The notes: generated from the sequence alone by a model not told the origin. A stretch of DNA of 64,000 bases from Streptomycetaceae bacterium (GCA_027490815.1 JAIXXJ010000036.1:38313-102312), one strand, 5' to 3'. Counted from the first letter of the stretch, positions 30,966-42,655 are shown. Translations and numbers: made by a program.

Positions 30966-31568
30966 CTAGCCTCTAGTAATTAAGGCGATTGCTTCTGAAC
31001 GTGTGGCTGCATTAGTGAGCGCTCCGCGCACAGCAGATGTGGTTGTGCGTGCTTGTGATTTCTTTACACCTCGCATAGACATACAAAGATGTTCACAATC
31101 AATAATCACAATCACTCCTAGTGGATTCAAAATTTCCACCATTGCATCTGCAATTTGAGTTGTTAAGCGTTCTTGAACTTGAGGACGCTTGGCATATACA
31201 TCAACTAAACGGGCTAACTTTGAAAGTCCAGTAATCTTGCCGCGCGGGATGTATCCAATATGAGCAACACCGTGAAAGGGAGTTAAGTGGTGTTCGCAGT
31301 GGGAAAAGACTTCTATATCTCTAACAATTACTAACTCTTCATGGCCAATATCAAAAGTTGTAGTCAAGACATCTTCTGGTGACTGCCACAGTCCTTCAAA
31401 GTTTTCTGACATCGCACGTGCAACACGAGCAGGAGTTTCCTTTAGACCTTCCCGATCTGGATCTTCACCAAGTGCGAATAAAAGTTCCCGGACAGCCTTT
31501 TCTGCCCGATCTTTATCGTATGGTGCTTTTGCTCGGCCATCAGAGACCGTGAGTTTATTTATCGTCAC
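30966..31568 (-). CDS. folE: GTP cyclohydrolase I
   Basis: [34 protein letters not shown]. Confidence 0.97.
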   Translation of the reverse strand: MTINKLTVSDGRAKAPYDKDRAEKAVRELLFALGEDPDREGLKETPARVARAMSENFEGLWQSPEDVLTTTFDIGHEELVIVRDIEVFSHCEHHLTPFHGVAHIGYIPRGKITGLSKLARLVDVYAKRPQVQERLTTQIADAMVEILNPLGVIVIIDCEHLCMSMRGVKKSQARTTTSAVRGALTNAATRSEAIALITRG

Positions 31569-33630
31569 TTACAGCCTTCTTGCGCCTTGTTGGCTTTTTT
31601 GCATCGGTAACAGGTTCAAAGGTAATTCGCTCTGGGACATCAACAGGAGGCTGAGACGATGGAACGCGCGTGGCAGATCCTGTCCAGGCAGCTCTTGATG
31701 TCACTTTCTTAACTTTCTTGAAAATCACTGCGATCTCATCTTTGTTGAGAGTTTCTTTTTCCAAAAGCTCAATAACCATTTCATCCAGGATTTTGCGATT
31801 AGCAGCCAAAATATCAAATGCCTCTTGGTGCGCATTTTCAATCAAAGTTCGAATTTCACGATCGACAATTCCTGCAATGTTTTCACTGTAATCACGTTGA
31901 TGGCCATAGTCGCGTCCCATAAACGGTTCAGTGCTCCCACCACCTAATTTGATCGCTCCAATTGCAGAAGTCATTCCATATTGCGTAACCATTGCTCGTG
32001 CTAGTGAAGTTGCTTTTTCAATATCATTTGATGCACCGGTTGATGGGTCATGGAAAATCAACTCTTCAGCAGCGCGACCACCGAGTGAATAAGCCAGTTG
32101 ATCCAATAGCTGATTGCGAGTTGTTGAGTATTTATCTTCATCAGGCAACACCATTGTGTAACCCAAAGCGCGACCACGAGGCATGATCGTTACTTTGTGA
32201 ACTGGATCAGTGTGTGGCAAAGCATGGGCAACGAGTGCGTGACCTGCTTCGTGATAGGCAGTTACTCGGCGTTCTTCATCACTCATCAAACGAGATTTTC
32301 TTTGTGGCCCAGCCATCACTCGATCAATAGCTTCATCAAGTTCTAAATTCCCAATCTCTGCTTTGTTTTCACGAGCTGATAAAAGTGCCGCTTCATTGAT
32401 AACACTTGCGAGATCAGCGCCAGTAAAGCCGGGGGTTCGGCGTGCATAGTCAACTAATTTCACGGATGAATTAACTGGTTTACCTTTTGAATGAATCTGC
32501 AAAATCGCTTCACGTCCCTTTAGATCTGGACGGTCTACTGCAATTTGCCGATCAAAACGACCTGGTCGAAGTAGCGCTGGATCTAAAACATCAGGACGAT
32601 TTGTTGCAGCGATCAAAATAACTTTTGAGTTCTCTTCGAATCCATCCATCTCGACAAGTAACTGATTAAGTGTCTGTTCACGTTCGTCGTGACCGCCACC
32701 CATACCTGCACCGCGTTGGCGTCCAACTGCGTCAATTTCATCGATGAAGACAATTGCGGGTGCGTTCTCTTTTGCCTGAGTAAAAAGATCGCGAACTCGC
32801 GCAGCTCCAACACCTACAAACATCTCAACAAAGTCAGAACCAGATATGGAATAGAAAGGTACGCCTGCCTCACCAGCAACAGCGCGCGCTAATAAAGTTT
32901 TACCGGTTCCCGGAGGACCAAATAGTAAAACGCCTTTGGGAATCTTTGCCCCTAATGGTGCATATTTCTCAGGCTTTGCAAGAAAATCCTTAATCTCATC
33001 TAACTCTGCTAATGCCTCATCTGCACCTGCTACATCCTTAAATTTAGTTTTCGGAACCTCATTGTTTTGAAGCTTTGCCCTAGATTTTCCAAATTGGAAA
33101 ACCTTATTTCCACCTTGGGCCTGGCTCATCATCCAGAAGAATAAGAAACCAATGAGTAAAAATGGCAGAACTGAGAACAAGAATGAAACAAATATGGATT
33201 GCGAAGGAACTTTAACGTTCCAACCTTTGGGAGGAGGATTTCCAGTTAATGCATCAATAATTGTTGGCTCTTGGCGAGCTACATAAAACGCTTCAACTTT
33301 CTCCGAACCATTAATTCTATTTCCTGGTGTCAAAATCAAACGGATCTTTTGTTGCCTATCAACTATTTCTGCCGAGAGAACTTGTGTTTTTGAGATCGCA
33401 TCAATTGCTTGCGATGTTTCAATCTGTGTGTACTTGTTTCCAGCAGATGAAATCTGACCCAAGCCTGTCACAGCAATAATTGCAATAATTATCCAAAAGA
33501 GTGGACCGCGGACGATTTTCCCAGTGCGAGTCGTTGGCTTCTTGCTTGGTTTCTTTGCAGAAGTTTTTTCCGATTGCTTACTGGTAAAACTTTTCTTGAT
33601 CTGCTTCTTTGGCTTTTGTACTTGTGACAT
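31555..33630 (-). CDS. ftsH: ATP-dependent zinc metalloprotease FtsH
   Basis: [33 protein letters not shown]-terminal TM segments. Confidence 0.97.
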   Translation of the reverse strand: MSQVQKPKKQIKKSFTSKQSEKTSAKKPSKKPTTRTGKIVRGPLFWIIIAIIAVTGLGQISSAGNKYTQIETSQAIDAISKTQVLSAEIVDRQQKIRLILTPGNRINGSEKVEAFYVARQEPTIIDALTGNPPPKGWNVKVPSQSIFVSFLFSVLPFLLIGFLFFWMMSQAQGGNKVFQFGKSRAKLQNNEVPKTKFKDVAGADEALAELDEIKDFLAKPEKYAPLGAKIPKGVLLFGPPGTGKTLLARAVAGEAGVPFYSISGSDFVEMFVGVGAARVRDLFTQAKENAPAIVFIDEIDAVGRQRGAGMGGGHDEREQTLNQLLVEMDGFEENSKVILIAATNRPDVLDPALLRPGRFDRQIAVDRPDLKGREAILQIHSKGKPVNSSVKLVDYARRTPGFTGADLASVINEAALLSARENKAEIGNLELDEAIDRVMAGPQRKSRLMSDEERRVTAYHEAGHALVAHALPHTDPVHKVTIMPRGRALGYTMVLPDEDKYSTTRNQLLDQLAYSLGGRAAEELIFHDPSTGASNDIEKATSLARAMVTQYGMTSAIGAIKLGGGSTEPFMGRDYGHQRDYSENIAGIVDREIRTLIENAHQEAFDILAANRKILDEMVIELLEKETLNKDEIAVIFKKVKKVTSRAAWTGSATRVPSSQPPVDVPERITFEPVTDAKKPTRRKKAVSDDK

Positions 33631-33655
33631 GGGTTCTTATTCTCGTTTCTACGAA

Positions 33656-34207
33656 TTACTCGTACATGTGCTTGGCAAGCACACCAATAAAGGGAAGGTT
33701 GCGATACTTTTCATCAAAATCTAGGCCATAACCAATTACGAAATCTTTTGGAATATCAAAGCCAACATATTTAACATTGACTTCAATTTTGGCTGCCTCT
33801 GGTTTACGCAAGATTGAAAGTATCTCTACAGATCCAACTCCTCGCGATTCAAGATTTGATTTGAGCCAAGAAAGCGTTAAGCCGGAATCAACAATGTCTT
33901 CAATAATTAAAACATTGCGGCCAGTAATATCGCGATCTAAATCTTTCAGTATTCGTACAACTCCACTTGATTTTGTGCCAGATCCATAAGATGAAACTGC
34001 CATCCAATCCATATCAACGTGGCGTTGTAGTGCGCGCGAAAAATCTGCAACAGCCATAACCGCACCTTTTAAAACACCAACGAGCAAAAGGTCTTTACCT
34101 TCGTAATCTTTTCCAACCTGAACTGCAAGCTCCTTAATTCGAGTTTGCAACTGTTCTTCTGTAACGATTACGCGTTCGATATCGCCTTTAACTGCTTCTA
34201 AATCCAC
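33656..34207 (-). CDS. hpt: Hypoxanthine phosphoribosyltransferase
   Basis: VLIIEDIVDSGLTLSWL PRPP motif; VGVLKGAVM. Confidence 0.95.
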   Translation of the reverse strand: MDLEAVKGDIERVIVTEEQLQTRIKELAVQVGKDYEGKDLLLVGVLKGAVMAVADFSRALQRHVDMDWMAVSSYGSGTKSSGVVRILKDLDRDITGRNVLIIEDIVDSGLTLSWLKSNLESRGVGSVEILSILRKPEAAKIEVNVKYVGFDIPKDFVIGYGLDFDEKYRNLPFIGVLAKHMYE

Positions 34208-34215
34208 GGTTCTCC

Positions 34216-35178
34216 CTATGGTCGCTGCGTTGAGAGCGAAAGTCTGCCCGAAATTCTCTCAACCTTCACACCGCCGGGAAGATTTGAAGCTCCTTGGCCG
34301 CTCCAGGCCGAGATTAATGCCTCAACCACGCTCACATGCTCTGCAGTAACTGAACCTGAGGGCGCGCCTTGGGCATAAATTGCGATTCTAAGAACTCTGG
34401 TTCGAATCGCCTTTGGCATCGCCTCTAAGTGGGCGCATTCCAGAGCGGCTAAATCTAATTTCATAGCCTCTCGCTCTGCCCAGTGATCAAGAGCATCTGC
34501 ATCGTCGCGAAGTAAATGAGAACTACGGGCAAGGGCTTGAGAAATCCCAGGTCCAATAGTTTCCTCCAATACTGGAATTGCTTGTTTGCGAACTCGAACT
34601 CGAGCAAATTCTGAATCATCATTATGTGGGTCCTTCCAAAATGATAAATCTGATTCTTTGCAATAACTTTCAGTTGTTTTGCGAGTAAGTTCTAGAAGTG
34701 GGCGAATGTAGATTCCCGAATGAGCTGCCATTCCTGAAAGTGATCGAGTGCCCGATCCTCGAGCAAGTCCTAATAACACAGTTTCAGCTTGATCATCTTG
34801 TGTGTGCCCAAGAAAAACTGCAACAGCGTTTTCACTGATCGCAGTTTCATTAAGAGCTTTATATCGTGCAGAGCGAGCAGAAGCCTCTAATCCATTTTTT
34901 ATATCTACTTCAACTTTTCTTACAACGCACTTTAAATCCATTGCTGCTAATTGGTTCACAGTTTTTTGTGCTTGCACTGTGGATTCTTTTTGGAGTTGAT
35001 GATCAACCGTAACTCCGACAACAGTTATAGCCAGTAATTTAGCTTCTACTGAAAGCGCATGCGCTAGGGCAAGTGAGTCAGCGCCTCCTGAAACTGCAAC
35101 TAATACTTTATCGCCGGCCTCAAATTTTTCTAGCCATGATCGCACAGCATTGCGCACTGCGGGATTAGCCATTGTCAT
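34216..35178 (-). CDS. tilS: tRNA(Ile)-lysidine synthetase
   Basis: VAVSGGADSLALAHAL PP-loop; GHTQDDQAETVLLGLARGSG. Confidence 0.95.
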   Translation of the reverse strand: MTMANPAVRNAVRSWLEKFEAGDKVLVAVSGGADSLALAHALSVEAKLLAITVVGVTVDHQLQKESTVQAQKTVNQLAAMDLKCVVRKVEVDIKNGLEASARSARYKALNETAISENAVAVFLGHTQDDQAETVLLGLARGSGTRSLSGMAAHSGIYIRPLLELTRKTTESYCKESDLSFWKDPHNDDSEFARVRVRKQAIPVLEETIGPGISQALARSSHLLRDDADALDHWAEREAMKLDLAALECAHLEAMPKAIRTRVLRIAIYAQGAPSGSVTAEHVSVVEALISAWSGQGASNLPGGVKVERISGRLSLSTQRP

Positions 35179-35198
35179 GGCTTAACAATAGTGGTGCT

Positions 35199-36398
35199 TT
35201 AAACGCGCCCACCAAATGGCATCATGCCCTTAATGCTGTAGATATTGGAGTAAAGCAAGCCACGACCCTTGGAATTTGCTTCCCACATCATCCCATCGCC
35301 AGCATAAATTGTTATGTGGTGGATTGTGGAGACGGTACCTTTGTATGAGTAGAACAAAAGATCCCCAGGTACTAATTCTTTGAGCGAAACATGCATCGTA
35401 TATGTTGAATATAGGGCAGAGTTTAAGCGATCCCAGTTTGGCCATCCTAAGCCAGCTGATCGATATGCGGCATAAACAAGTCCAGAACAATCAAAGGTGT
35501 CAGGACCTTCGCTTCCCCAGACATATGGCTTTCGGGCTAGGACTTGTGCCTTTGCAAATGCAACAGCTTTATCTCGTTGTGCCTGTGTCGTTCTACTTGT
35601 TGCACGGCCCTTAAATCCTAAGTCACTCCAGACACTTTTTTGGCCGCCAGTTTGAGCCGCAGTATTTGCTTGGTTTTCTTCAAGTAATGCTAACTGTCTT
35701 TGTTGTTCTAACGTTGTTCTAACTTTTCGCGCACTATTGAGTTGACGCATTAATTCATCTTGAACTTTTTGCAGCTTTGCAACTTCTTTGGCTTGTTCTT
35801 CTTTTGCATCATCTGCAATTTTTTTGGCGTCAGCAACTTTTGCAGTTGCAACAACTTGTGCTGCTTTTGCATCATCTGCAACTTTTTTGGCTTTTATCGC
35901 GGCAGCCTCTGCAATCTTAAATCTTTCGAGTGCAACAGAGTTTTGTGCACCTAAAGTTCCCAGTGTTGAAATTTGGTCGATTAGATCTTGTGGGCCATTA
36001 GAACTGAGTAGCGGTGCAATATCACTCATATTTCCCCCAAGAATGTAGGCATTGGCAGCTAACCGCCCAATAGTTTTATGGGCATCGGCAACAGATGCAG
36101 CGGTTTCTTCGGCGTGCTTTGCTGCTGCATTTGCCATGGCAGTTGCAACAGCTAACTCTTCTTGAGCCTTGCGATAGAGAGCCGTTGCTGCATTTGCTTT
36201 TGCGGTGAGTGTACGAAGATTTTGATTTGCTTCTGCAAGTTTCTTAGCTTGAGCATCGGCAGCTTTCTTTTTCTCTGCTTCTACTTTTTTTGCCGCTTCA
36301 ATTTGTGCCAGAGTTGGTTTTGGGGCCGCAAGAGCTGGAACCGACGAAATCGATAGTCCTAAGATTGCAGCGAGTGAAATCGCCTTTAACTTTTTCAC
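35199..36398 (-). CDS. NlpC/P60 peptidoglycan endopeptidase with coiled-coil N-terminus
   Basis: Signal peptide; Ala-rich coiled coil; PYVWGSEGPDTFDCSGLVYAAYR catalytic Cys region; GTG start with AAAGG upstream. Confidence 0.93.
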   Translation of the reverse strand: MKKLKAISLAAILGLSISSVPALAAPKPTLAQIEAAKKVEAEKKKAADAQAKKLAEANQNLRTLTAKANAATALYRKAQEELAVATAMANAAAKHAEETAASVADAHKTIGRLAANAYILGGNMSDIAPLLSSNGPQDLIDQISTLGTLGAQNSVALERFKIAEAAAIKAKKVADDAKAAQVVATAKVADAKKIADDAKEEQAKEVAKLQKVQDELMRQLNSARKVRTTLEQQRQLALLEENQANTAAQTGGQKSVWSDLGFKGRATSRTTQAQRDKAVAFAKAQVLARKPYVWGSEGPDTFDCSGLVYAAYRSAGLGWPNWDRLNSALYSTYTMHVSLKELVPGDLLFYSYKGTVSTIHHITIYAGDGMMWEANSKGRGLLYSNIYSIKGMMPFGGRV

Positions 36399-36474
36399 AA
36401 AAAACCTTTCGCAGGGAAGGCCTCTAGAATAAATGGCGAACCTTAAAATTCCGTGGTTTTAAAGGCTGGTGTCT

Positions 36475-37266
36475 TTAATTAGCTACGTCACGGCGAACAA
36501 AAAGTATTGCAGCAACAATTGCCCCTATGCCCACGTAAATTCCACCCACTGTTAAGGCATTTTTATAAGCCAAATCTAAGGTTCCGCCCGAGGCGATTGC
36601 ATTAAGTTGTGCTCCAGGGAGCCAATTTTGAAGTGAACCTCTTACGGCAATCAGTAAATTCTCAATAATTAGAAGCCACAAAACACCAAATGAAATCGCA
36701 CTAATTGGTGATCGTAGTAGCAAGCCAAGGACCATCCCGATTATTCCAAAACCAACAACAGAGATTGTTACATTTACAAATGAGGTAAAGATCGCCTCAA
36801 TACCATCTGATGTGAACCACAAATCAGTATTGACGTTGGCACCTGGTGCCAATACAACTGAAGTGCCGATTCCAATTATTGCTGCCACAACGATCATTAC
36901 AAATGCAAAAATTTTCATGGCAATCAACTTGCCGATCAAAATTCTTAACCGACCTGGCTGGCGAATTAATAGATTGCGCAAAGTTCCATAGGTATATTCC
37001 TGTGCTGTTTGAGCTGCAAAAACACATAGGGCAATAATTCCCAAAAATCCACCTGTGCTTGAAAATCCCTGGACTCCGCCTGTTGCAAGTCCTAAAACTT
37101 CACGACCAACAACTTGCCCACGATCAGAGTTGCCTTGCGGTGAATCAATTAAGAGAAATAAAAGAGCAGAAAAAAGACCGCTAAAAAATACAACCGCAGC
37201 CATCGTTCCCAAAAACAAAGTAGGCCGACGGAGTTTTCGAAGCTCTGCTGAAACAACATTAAACAT
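36475..37266 (-). CDS. ABC transporter permease (ABC-2 type)
   Basis: Six hydrophobic segments; EYTYGTLRNLLIRQPGRLRILIGKL; overlaps the ATPase gene. Confidence 0.87.
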   Translation of the reverse strand: MFNVVSAELRKLRRPTLFLGTMAAVVFFSGLFSALLFLLIDSPQGNSDRGQVVGREVLGLATGGVQGFSSTGGFLGIIALCVFAAQTAQEYTYGTLRNLLIRQPGRLRILIGKLIAMKIFAFVMIVVAAIIGIGTSVVLAPGANVNTDLWFTSDGIEAIFTSFVNVTISVVGFGIIGMVLGLLLRSPISAISFGVLWLLIIENLLIAVRGSLQNWLPGAQLNAIASGGTLDLAYKNALTVGGIYVGIGAIVAAILFVRRDVAN

Positions 37267-38171
37267 TACTTATCTCCTGTCATTTCAAAAAATGTTTCTT
37301 CTAGATTTGGTAGCTGTGGTGCTAATTGAGCCAAAGTTATTCCGGCGTTGAATGCTGCTTTGTTTAATTCTGGTGCCCAGTCCATAGCAGCCAAAATATG
37401 AACTGAATCATTTCGAATAACAGCATGATGGCCAGAGGCCTGTGCAATCTCAACAATTTTCTTCAGGTCTAAATGATCTAATGACTTAGCAATAATTGTT
37501 GGTTGCTGTTTTGCCATTAAATCTCCAATTGGGCCAGCAAAAACAACTTCACCTTTTCTAAGCATCACAATGTGATCACTGATGATCTCAAGTTCTGAAA
37601 GTAGATGGGAGGAGACAAAAACAGTTGTTCCTTCATTTGCTAAGTCACGCAGCAATGCACGAATCTCTAGAATACCTTCTGGATCCAAACCATTCGTTGG
37701 TTCATCAAGCATTAGAAGTTTAGGTTCAGGAAGTAAAGCTGCAGCAATACCGAGGCGTTGTTTCATACCTAACGAATATGTTTTGTATTTAGATTTACCA
37801 CGATCGCCCAAGCCAACTTTTTCTAATAAAATTTGAACTCGCTCTATTGGAAACCCACCAAGTTTTGCAAGAACCATTAAGTTTTCATGACCAGATAAAG
37901 CCGGATAAAAAGCTGGTCCTTCGATCATTGCACCCACGCGACTTAAATATTTTTCTGGATGCTCAATAGGTTCACCAAGTATGTGACCTTCACCTGTTGT
38001 AGGCGTGATGAGACCAAGAAGCATTCTCATTGTTGTTGTCTTGCCAGATCCATTGGGTCCAACAAATCCACATACTGTCCCTAGAGGGACCTCAAAATTG
38101 ATATGAGAGACGGCTAAGCGATTGTCATACTTTTTCGATAAGTCACGAACGGAGATTGCTGTGCTGGTCAT
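37266..38171 (-). CDS. ABC transporter ATP-binding protein
   Basis: GPNGSGKTTTMRMLLGL; YSLGMKQRLGIA; LLMLDEPTNGLDP. Confidence 0.95.
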   Translation of the reverse strand: MTSTAISVRDLSKKYDNRLAVSHINFEVPLGTVCGFVGPNGSGKTTTMRMLLGLITPTTGEGHILGEPIEHPEKYLSRVGAMIEGPAFYPALSGHENLMVLAKLGGFPIERVQILLEKVGLGDRGKSKYKTYSLGMKQRLGIAAALLPEPKLLMLDEPTNGLDPEGILEIRALLRDLANEGTTVFVSSHLLSELEIISDHIVMLRKGEVVFAGPIGDLMAKQQPTIIAKSLDHLDLKKIVEIAQASGHHAVIRNDSVHILAAMDWAPELNKAAFNAGITLAQLAPQLPNLEETFFEMTGDK

Positions 38172-38294
38172 GGCTCCTACTCTGCCACAATTGCTCGATT
38201 AATAAACAACCTTGTGGATCACAAGCCACCTGTACTGCTACTTTCTGGCGGCTTAGAACACTCAAGTGCCCAAATAAAAGTTATTGAATTGGCG

Positions 38295-39164
38295 CTAGCT
38301 AAGTAGTTGGGCAATAACGAGAGCTACTGAAAAAAGACTCAAATACGTGATTGACCACTGAAATATTTTTCCCGCCACTTTTGCATAATCTGGTGATCCA
38401 TCTTTTAACTGCAGTAGCTGAATTGCAAAAACTACTCCCAAAAGAATCGTTACCGCCACTGACCAAATCGGAAGCGAGGCAAGGCTAATTAGTGCAACTG
38501 ATGAAGAAATCATCAAAATTGTGTGTAACCACATCTGCCGACGAACATTACTTTTCGTCGCAACTACCGGCAGCATGGGTGTTCCTGCCAATGCATAGTC
38601 ATCTTTGTATTTAATTGCTAAAGCCCAAAAATGAGGTGGGGTCCAAAAAAAGATTACAAAGAAGAAGGCCCAGGCAGTTAGTGAAAGTGAGTTGGTAACG
38701 GCCGCCCATCCAATTAGCACAGGCATGCAGCCGGCTGCTCCGCCCCAAACAATATTTTGAGAAGTTCGCTGTTTAAGGGCCATTGTGTAAACAAGAACAT
38801 AGAAAACAATTGCAATAAGGGCAAGTAAAGTTGCAAGTTCAGTGGTGAAGACCCAAAATAAAGTGAGAGATACCAATCCAATTATTGTCGCAAAAACTGT
38901 TGCGTGAGATTTTGTAATCAATCCAGTTACAAGCGGGCGCTTAGAAGTTCTCTCCATCAGCTTATCGAGATCACTTTCTATAACCATATTGAAAGCATTC
39001 GCACTTCCAGCTGCAAGTGTTCCTGCAACAATTGTTGCTAAAGTTAATCCGAAGCTAGGTAAACCTTTTTCTGCCAAAACCATCGCAGGTAAAGTGGAAA
39101 CTAGCAAGAGTTCAACGACCCTGAGTTTCATCAGGTCTATATATGCTTTAAAGGTTGAACTCAC
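38295..39164 (-). CDS. ctaB: Protoheme IX farnesyltransferase
   Basis: NAFNMVIESDLDKLMERTSKRPL; FFWTPPHFWALAIKYKDDYA. Confidence 0.95.
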   Translation of the reverse strand: MSSTFKAYIDLMKLRVVELLLVSTLPAMVLAEKGLPSFGLTLATIVAGTLAAGSANAFNMVIESDLDKLMERTSKRPLVTGLITKSHATVFATIIGLVSLTLFWVFTTELATLLALIAIVFYVLVYTMALKQRTSQNIVWGGAAGCMPVLIGWAAVTNSLSLTAWAFFFVIFFWTPPHFWALAIKYKDDYALAGTPMLPVVATKSNVRRQMWLHTILMISSSVALISLASLPIWSVAVTILLGVVFAIQLLQLKDGSPDYAKVAGKIFQWSITYLSLFSVALVIAQLLS

Positions 39165-39363
39165 CTTCCGAGTTTACTCAACCTTCTTCGTTGGTTCTCC
39201 TCACTTATTCTCAATTCACCTAATTTACTGAGTTATGTTGCTCTCAATCGAGGTGTCGATTTCCTCTTTGACCCCAATAGCCAAGGGCTAAAACGAAAAA
39301 TGGTGGTGATTTAATTGAGATTATTTCTCAGGGGCCCTATCTGAAGGCTAGTAGAGTTAATGC

Positions 39364-40443
39364 ATGCGCAAAGTTTTTCTACTCCTGAGTGTATTTCTTT
39401 CATTTTCTTTGGTTACTCTGCCCGCCCAAGGTGAGGAAGTTGCTAAAAAGAGTTCATTGAAGTTGATAAAAACCATTGAAGGATCAATTGCACCGAAATC
39501 TGTGCGAACCTCAAATGACGGCATCATTAGTGCTCACAACATGATGTATAAACACTCAATTACGATTTATGATGCAAAAACTTTTGAACTACTAAAAACT
39601 ATTTCTGATTCGGTTTCACTTAAGGACTATGGTTTTTCAAAGAGCTCATCACTTTTTAGGGGCGCACCCGTAGAGGGCTCTTTCTCACCTGACGGCAAAT
39701 ACTTATACGTCAGTAATTACGCAATGTATGGGCCTGGATACAAAAAGGAGGGAACTGACACTTGTTCGCCTTCATCTGGATTTGATAAAAGTTTCATCTA
39801 CCGAATAAATCGCAGTAACTACCAAATTGATGCGATCTACCCTGTTGGTTCAGTTCCTAAGGTTGTTGAAGTAACTCCAGACAATAAATATATTTTGGCT
39901 GCAAATTGGTGCTCCTACACAGTGTCAGTAATTTCTATTGCCGAACAAAAAGTTGTTAATACGGTGAAGATAGGAAAGTATCCGCGAGGTATTGCAATAA
40001 CCAAGGATTCGACTAAGGCATACGTTGCAGAGATGGGTGGCAATAGAATTCACGTAATTAATCTGGCAGATTTTTCCACAACTTACATACCGATTGGAAG
40101 TAATCCTCGAGCTATTGTTTTATCCCCGGATGAAACAAAAATGTATGTGACTATGAATCTATCTGGGCGCGTTGCATCGTGGGATTTAACTGAAAATAAA
40201 CCAGGTAAGTCAGTACGAACAGGTAATAAAGCTAGAAGCCTTGCTATTTCTTCTGATGGTTCTGAACTATTTGTTGTAAATTACCTCAGCAATACAATGT
40301 CAAAAATACAAACATCAGATATGAAAATTTTGGAGACAATAAAGGTCTGCCCAGAACCAATCGGGGTAACCTACGATAACCCCACTAAGAACACATGGGT
40401 TGCGTGCTACAGAGGCCAGATAAAGATTTACTCAAACAGTTAG
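39364..40443 (+). CDS. Secreted YVTN-type beta-propeller protein
   Basis: Signal peptide and repeated YVTN-like blades (YVSNYAMYG, YILAANW, YVAEMGGNR, MYVTMNLSG, LFVVNYLSNT). Confidence 0.8.
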   Translation: MRKVFLLLSVFLSFSLVTLPAQGEEVAKKSSLKLIKTIEGSIAPKSVRTSNDGIISAHNMMYKHSITIYDAKTFELLKTISDSVSLKDYGFSKSSSLFRGAPVEGSFSPDGKYLYVSNYAMYGPGYKKEGTDTCSPSSGFDKSFIYRINRSNYQIDAIYPVGSVPKVVEVTPDNKYILAANWCSYTVSVISIAEQKVVNTVKIGKYPRGIAITKDSTKAYVAEMGGNRIHVINLADFSTTYIPIGSNPRAIVLSPDETKMYVTMNLSGRVASWDLTENKPGKSVRTGNKARSLAISSDGSELFVVNYLSNTMSKIQTSDMKILETIKVCPEPIGVTYDNPTKNTWVACYRGQIKIYSNS

Positions 40444-41619
40444 TTAAATCCCTGATGGTAAAGGTGAAATCTCTGCTGGAATATTTGGAGCAGCGATTCG
40501 TCCAAGAATTTTGTCTATCGCAGCGCGCGCTTTCTTAAGTGATGTGTACCCTCTTGGAATCTGGTCGGCAAGTGTGACAAAAACATATTCGCGATCTGAA
40601 GACTCTACATACCCAGCTAATGTGGCAGTGCCGTTAAGTGAGCCAGTTTTTGCTCGAACTAGACCAACAGCTGATGGTGCTGTATCGATAAAACGCTCAT
40701 TTAATGTGCCAGAAATACCACTGACTGGTAACACAGGATAAAGGCCTGCAAATCGTGGGTCTATTCGAAGTTTATATAGAAGTTCACCAATCATCTTTGC
40801 TGTAACTTTATTTGACTTTGATAAACCACTTGCATCCTTTACTACCAGTTTTGATGAGTCTATTTGAAGATCTGCCAAAAGCTTTTTGAAGATTTTCTCA
40901 ACACCCAGAATTCCAAATGGTTCACCTGCAGCTTTTGAAGATAAACGAGCTAATCTTTCTGCAAGTTGATTATCACTCCACAACATCATCCAATCTAGAA
41001 TTTTTGCAACTGGAGGTGAGGTCTCTGTGACAACTGGAATTGCGGTTTCGTTGAACAATAGATCTGCTTTTTCAGCCTTGAAAATCGGTTTAAAGCCATG
41101 GTCGGCCCAATACTTTTTGAAGTTCTTTACATCTTGCTCAAATAAATCACTATATACAACGGTGTAATCAACTAACTCACCTGCGTTATAGCTGCGCACT
41201 GCGTTGGTTGCATTGCTTGCCATGTGAGTTAATGAGGCTCTATTCATTTTTCTTGCAACCGAATGAGTTGTGCCAATCCATGGGTCTAGTGAACCCTTTA
41301 TATAGAGTGTATTTGTTTCAGGTGTAATTCTGACTTCGGTTGTATACACCTTTAATGGATCTAGATACTGCAAAACCATTGCTGCTGTTAAGACTTTCAT
41401 CACTGAAGCGGGTTTACGTTGCGCATTGATGTTCTTCTCATAAATTGTTTCACCTGTTGAGCCATCGATAACAATCATTGCTGGGTTGGACAAAGTTGGA
41501 GAATTCAATAGTTTTTCAAAAACGAGTGGTATCTCTGTTGGTTTAAGAGTTGCGCTAGCTGATGAACCGATCAAAACAAATGCGATAGCTAACGCAAAAA
41601 CACTTCTGACTTTATTCAT
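40444..41619 (-). CDS. dacB: D-alanyl-D-alanine carboxypeptidase (PBP4/DacB family)
   Basis: RKPASVMKVLTAA SxxK; SDNQLAE SxN; RAKTGSLNG KTG. Confidence 0.92.
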   Translation of the reverse strand: MNKVRSVFALAIAFVLIGSSASATLKPTEIPLVFEKLLNSPTLSNPAMIVIDGSTGETIYEKNINAQRKPASVMKVLTAAMVLQYLDPLKVYTTEVRITPETNTLYIKGSLDPWIGTTHSVARKMNRASLTHMASNATNAVRSYNAGELVDYTVVYSDLFEQDVKNFKKYWADHGFKPIFKAEKADLLFNETAIPVVTETSPPVAKILDWMMLWSDNQLAERLARLSSKAAGEPFGILGVEKIFKKLLADLQIDSSKLVVKDASGLSKSNKVTAKMIGELLYKLRIDPRFAGLYPVLPVSGISGTLNERFIDTAPSAVGLVRAKTGSLNGTATLAGYVESSDREYVFVTLADQIPRGYTSLKKARAAIDKILGRIAAPNIPAEISPLPSGI

Positions 41620-41627
41620 TAAGAACT

Positions 41628-41975
41628 TTATCGCGCAGAGGCAATTACAATATTAAATATCGTAAGCCCCAACATTGTTAGCCATACTTTTTTCGAAAGT
41701 TCTGGTTTTTTTACGTTTAATAATCCCAATACTAAAATCACCAACAAGACAAGAAACTTAATGCCGACAATCCCATGGTTAAGAGATTCATCAGGCTTTA
41801 CGGAATTATGTAACCCAACAAGGATCACACCGGCAATCAACGCTGTAAGGCTTGCATGCAACACTCCCGGATTGAGTCGACGTGGGCTCCTTCTTGCTTC
41901 GCGAAGTAAGAGGAAAAGAATTCCAACTACCGAAAGAAGATGAATGATGTATACAACTGTGTTGATTGCGCTCAT
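41628..41975 (-). CDS. Small hypothetical membrane protein
   Basis: 115 aa, four hydrophobic segments. Confidence 0.6.
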   Translation of the reverse strand: MSAINTVVYIIHLLSVVGILFLLLREARRSPRRLNPGVLHASLTALIAGVILVGLHNSVKPDESLNHGIVGIKFLVLLVILVLGLLNVKKPELSKKVWLTMLGLTIFNIVIASAR

Positions 41976-41997
41976 GAGTTCAGTTTAGAGTGCTCAC

Positions 41998-42645
41998 ATG
42001 TCATCTCCAACCACCCCAGCCAGTATTGGTCCTGGTGAGTTTTTTCCAGTAGTCGGGGTTGGGCCGCACGAAAAACCTTGGCCTCAAGATGCCCACTTTG
42101 ATCCTGAGTTATTGCTTAATGGTGATCGCCGCAACGTATTAGACAAGTACAGATATTGGAGTGTTGAGGCAATAGTTGCAGATCTAAATACAAAGCGACA
42201 CAAGTTAGAAATTGCGATCGAAAATTGGCAACATGATTTAAATATTGGATCAGTAGTACGCACTGCTAATGCCTTTAATGTCAACGCTGTTCATATTGTT
42301 GGAAAACGAGATTGGAATAAGCGCGGTGCAATGGTTACCGATCGCTACTTAACTGTGATTCATCATCCATCTGTGGCTGATTTCTCAGAACACTGCACGC
42401 AACGTGGAATTCCAATTATCGGAATAGATAATGTGCCTAGTTCTAAACAACTTGAATCAGTGCAATTACCAGAAAGTTGCGTTTTACTTTTTGGCCAAGA
42501 GGGCGCAGGGATGTCTGATGAAGCAATTGAAGTATGTAGAGATTTATACGAAATTAATCAATATGGATCTACTCGATCAATGAATGCCTCTGCCGCTGGC
42601 GCTATTGCTATGTATCACTGGGCATTGCAACACCTACCACGCTAG
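41998..42645 (+). CDS. SpoU/TrmH-family RNA 2'-O-methyltransferase
   Basis: NIGSVVRTANAFNV; LLFGQEGAGMSDEAI; RSMNASAAGAIAMY. Confidence 0.9.
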   Translation: MSSPTTPASIGPGEFFPVVGVGPHEKPWPQDAHFDPELLLNGDRRNVLDKYRYWSVEAIVADLNTKRHKLEIAIENWQHDLNIGSVVRTANAFNVNAVHIVGKRDWNKRGAMVTDRYLTVIHHPSVADFSEHCTQRGIPIIGIDNVPSSKQLESVQLPESCVLLFGQEGAGMSDEAIEVCRDLYEINQYGSTRSMNASAAGAIAMYHWALQHLPR

Positions 42646-42655
42646 TTTTTGCGGG

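Noticed and set aside
38214-38306. 30-aa ORF VDHKPPVLLLSGGLEHSSAQIKVIELALAK with a PP-loop-like SGGLxxSS string
   Set aside because: Too short for a domain, GTG start without clear SD or -10, and it overlaps the 3' end of ctaB; probably chance, or at most a gene remnant.
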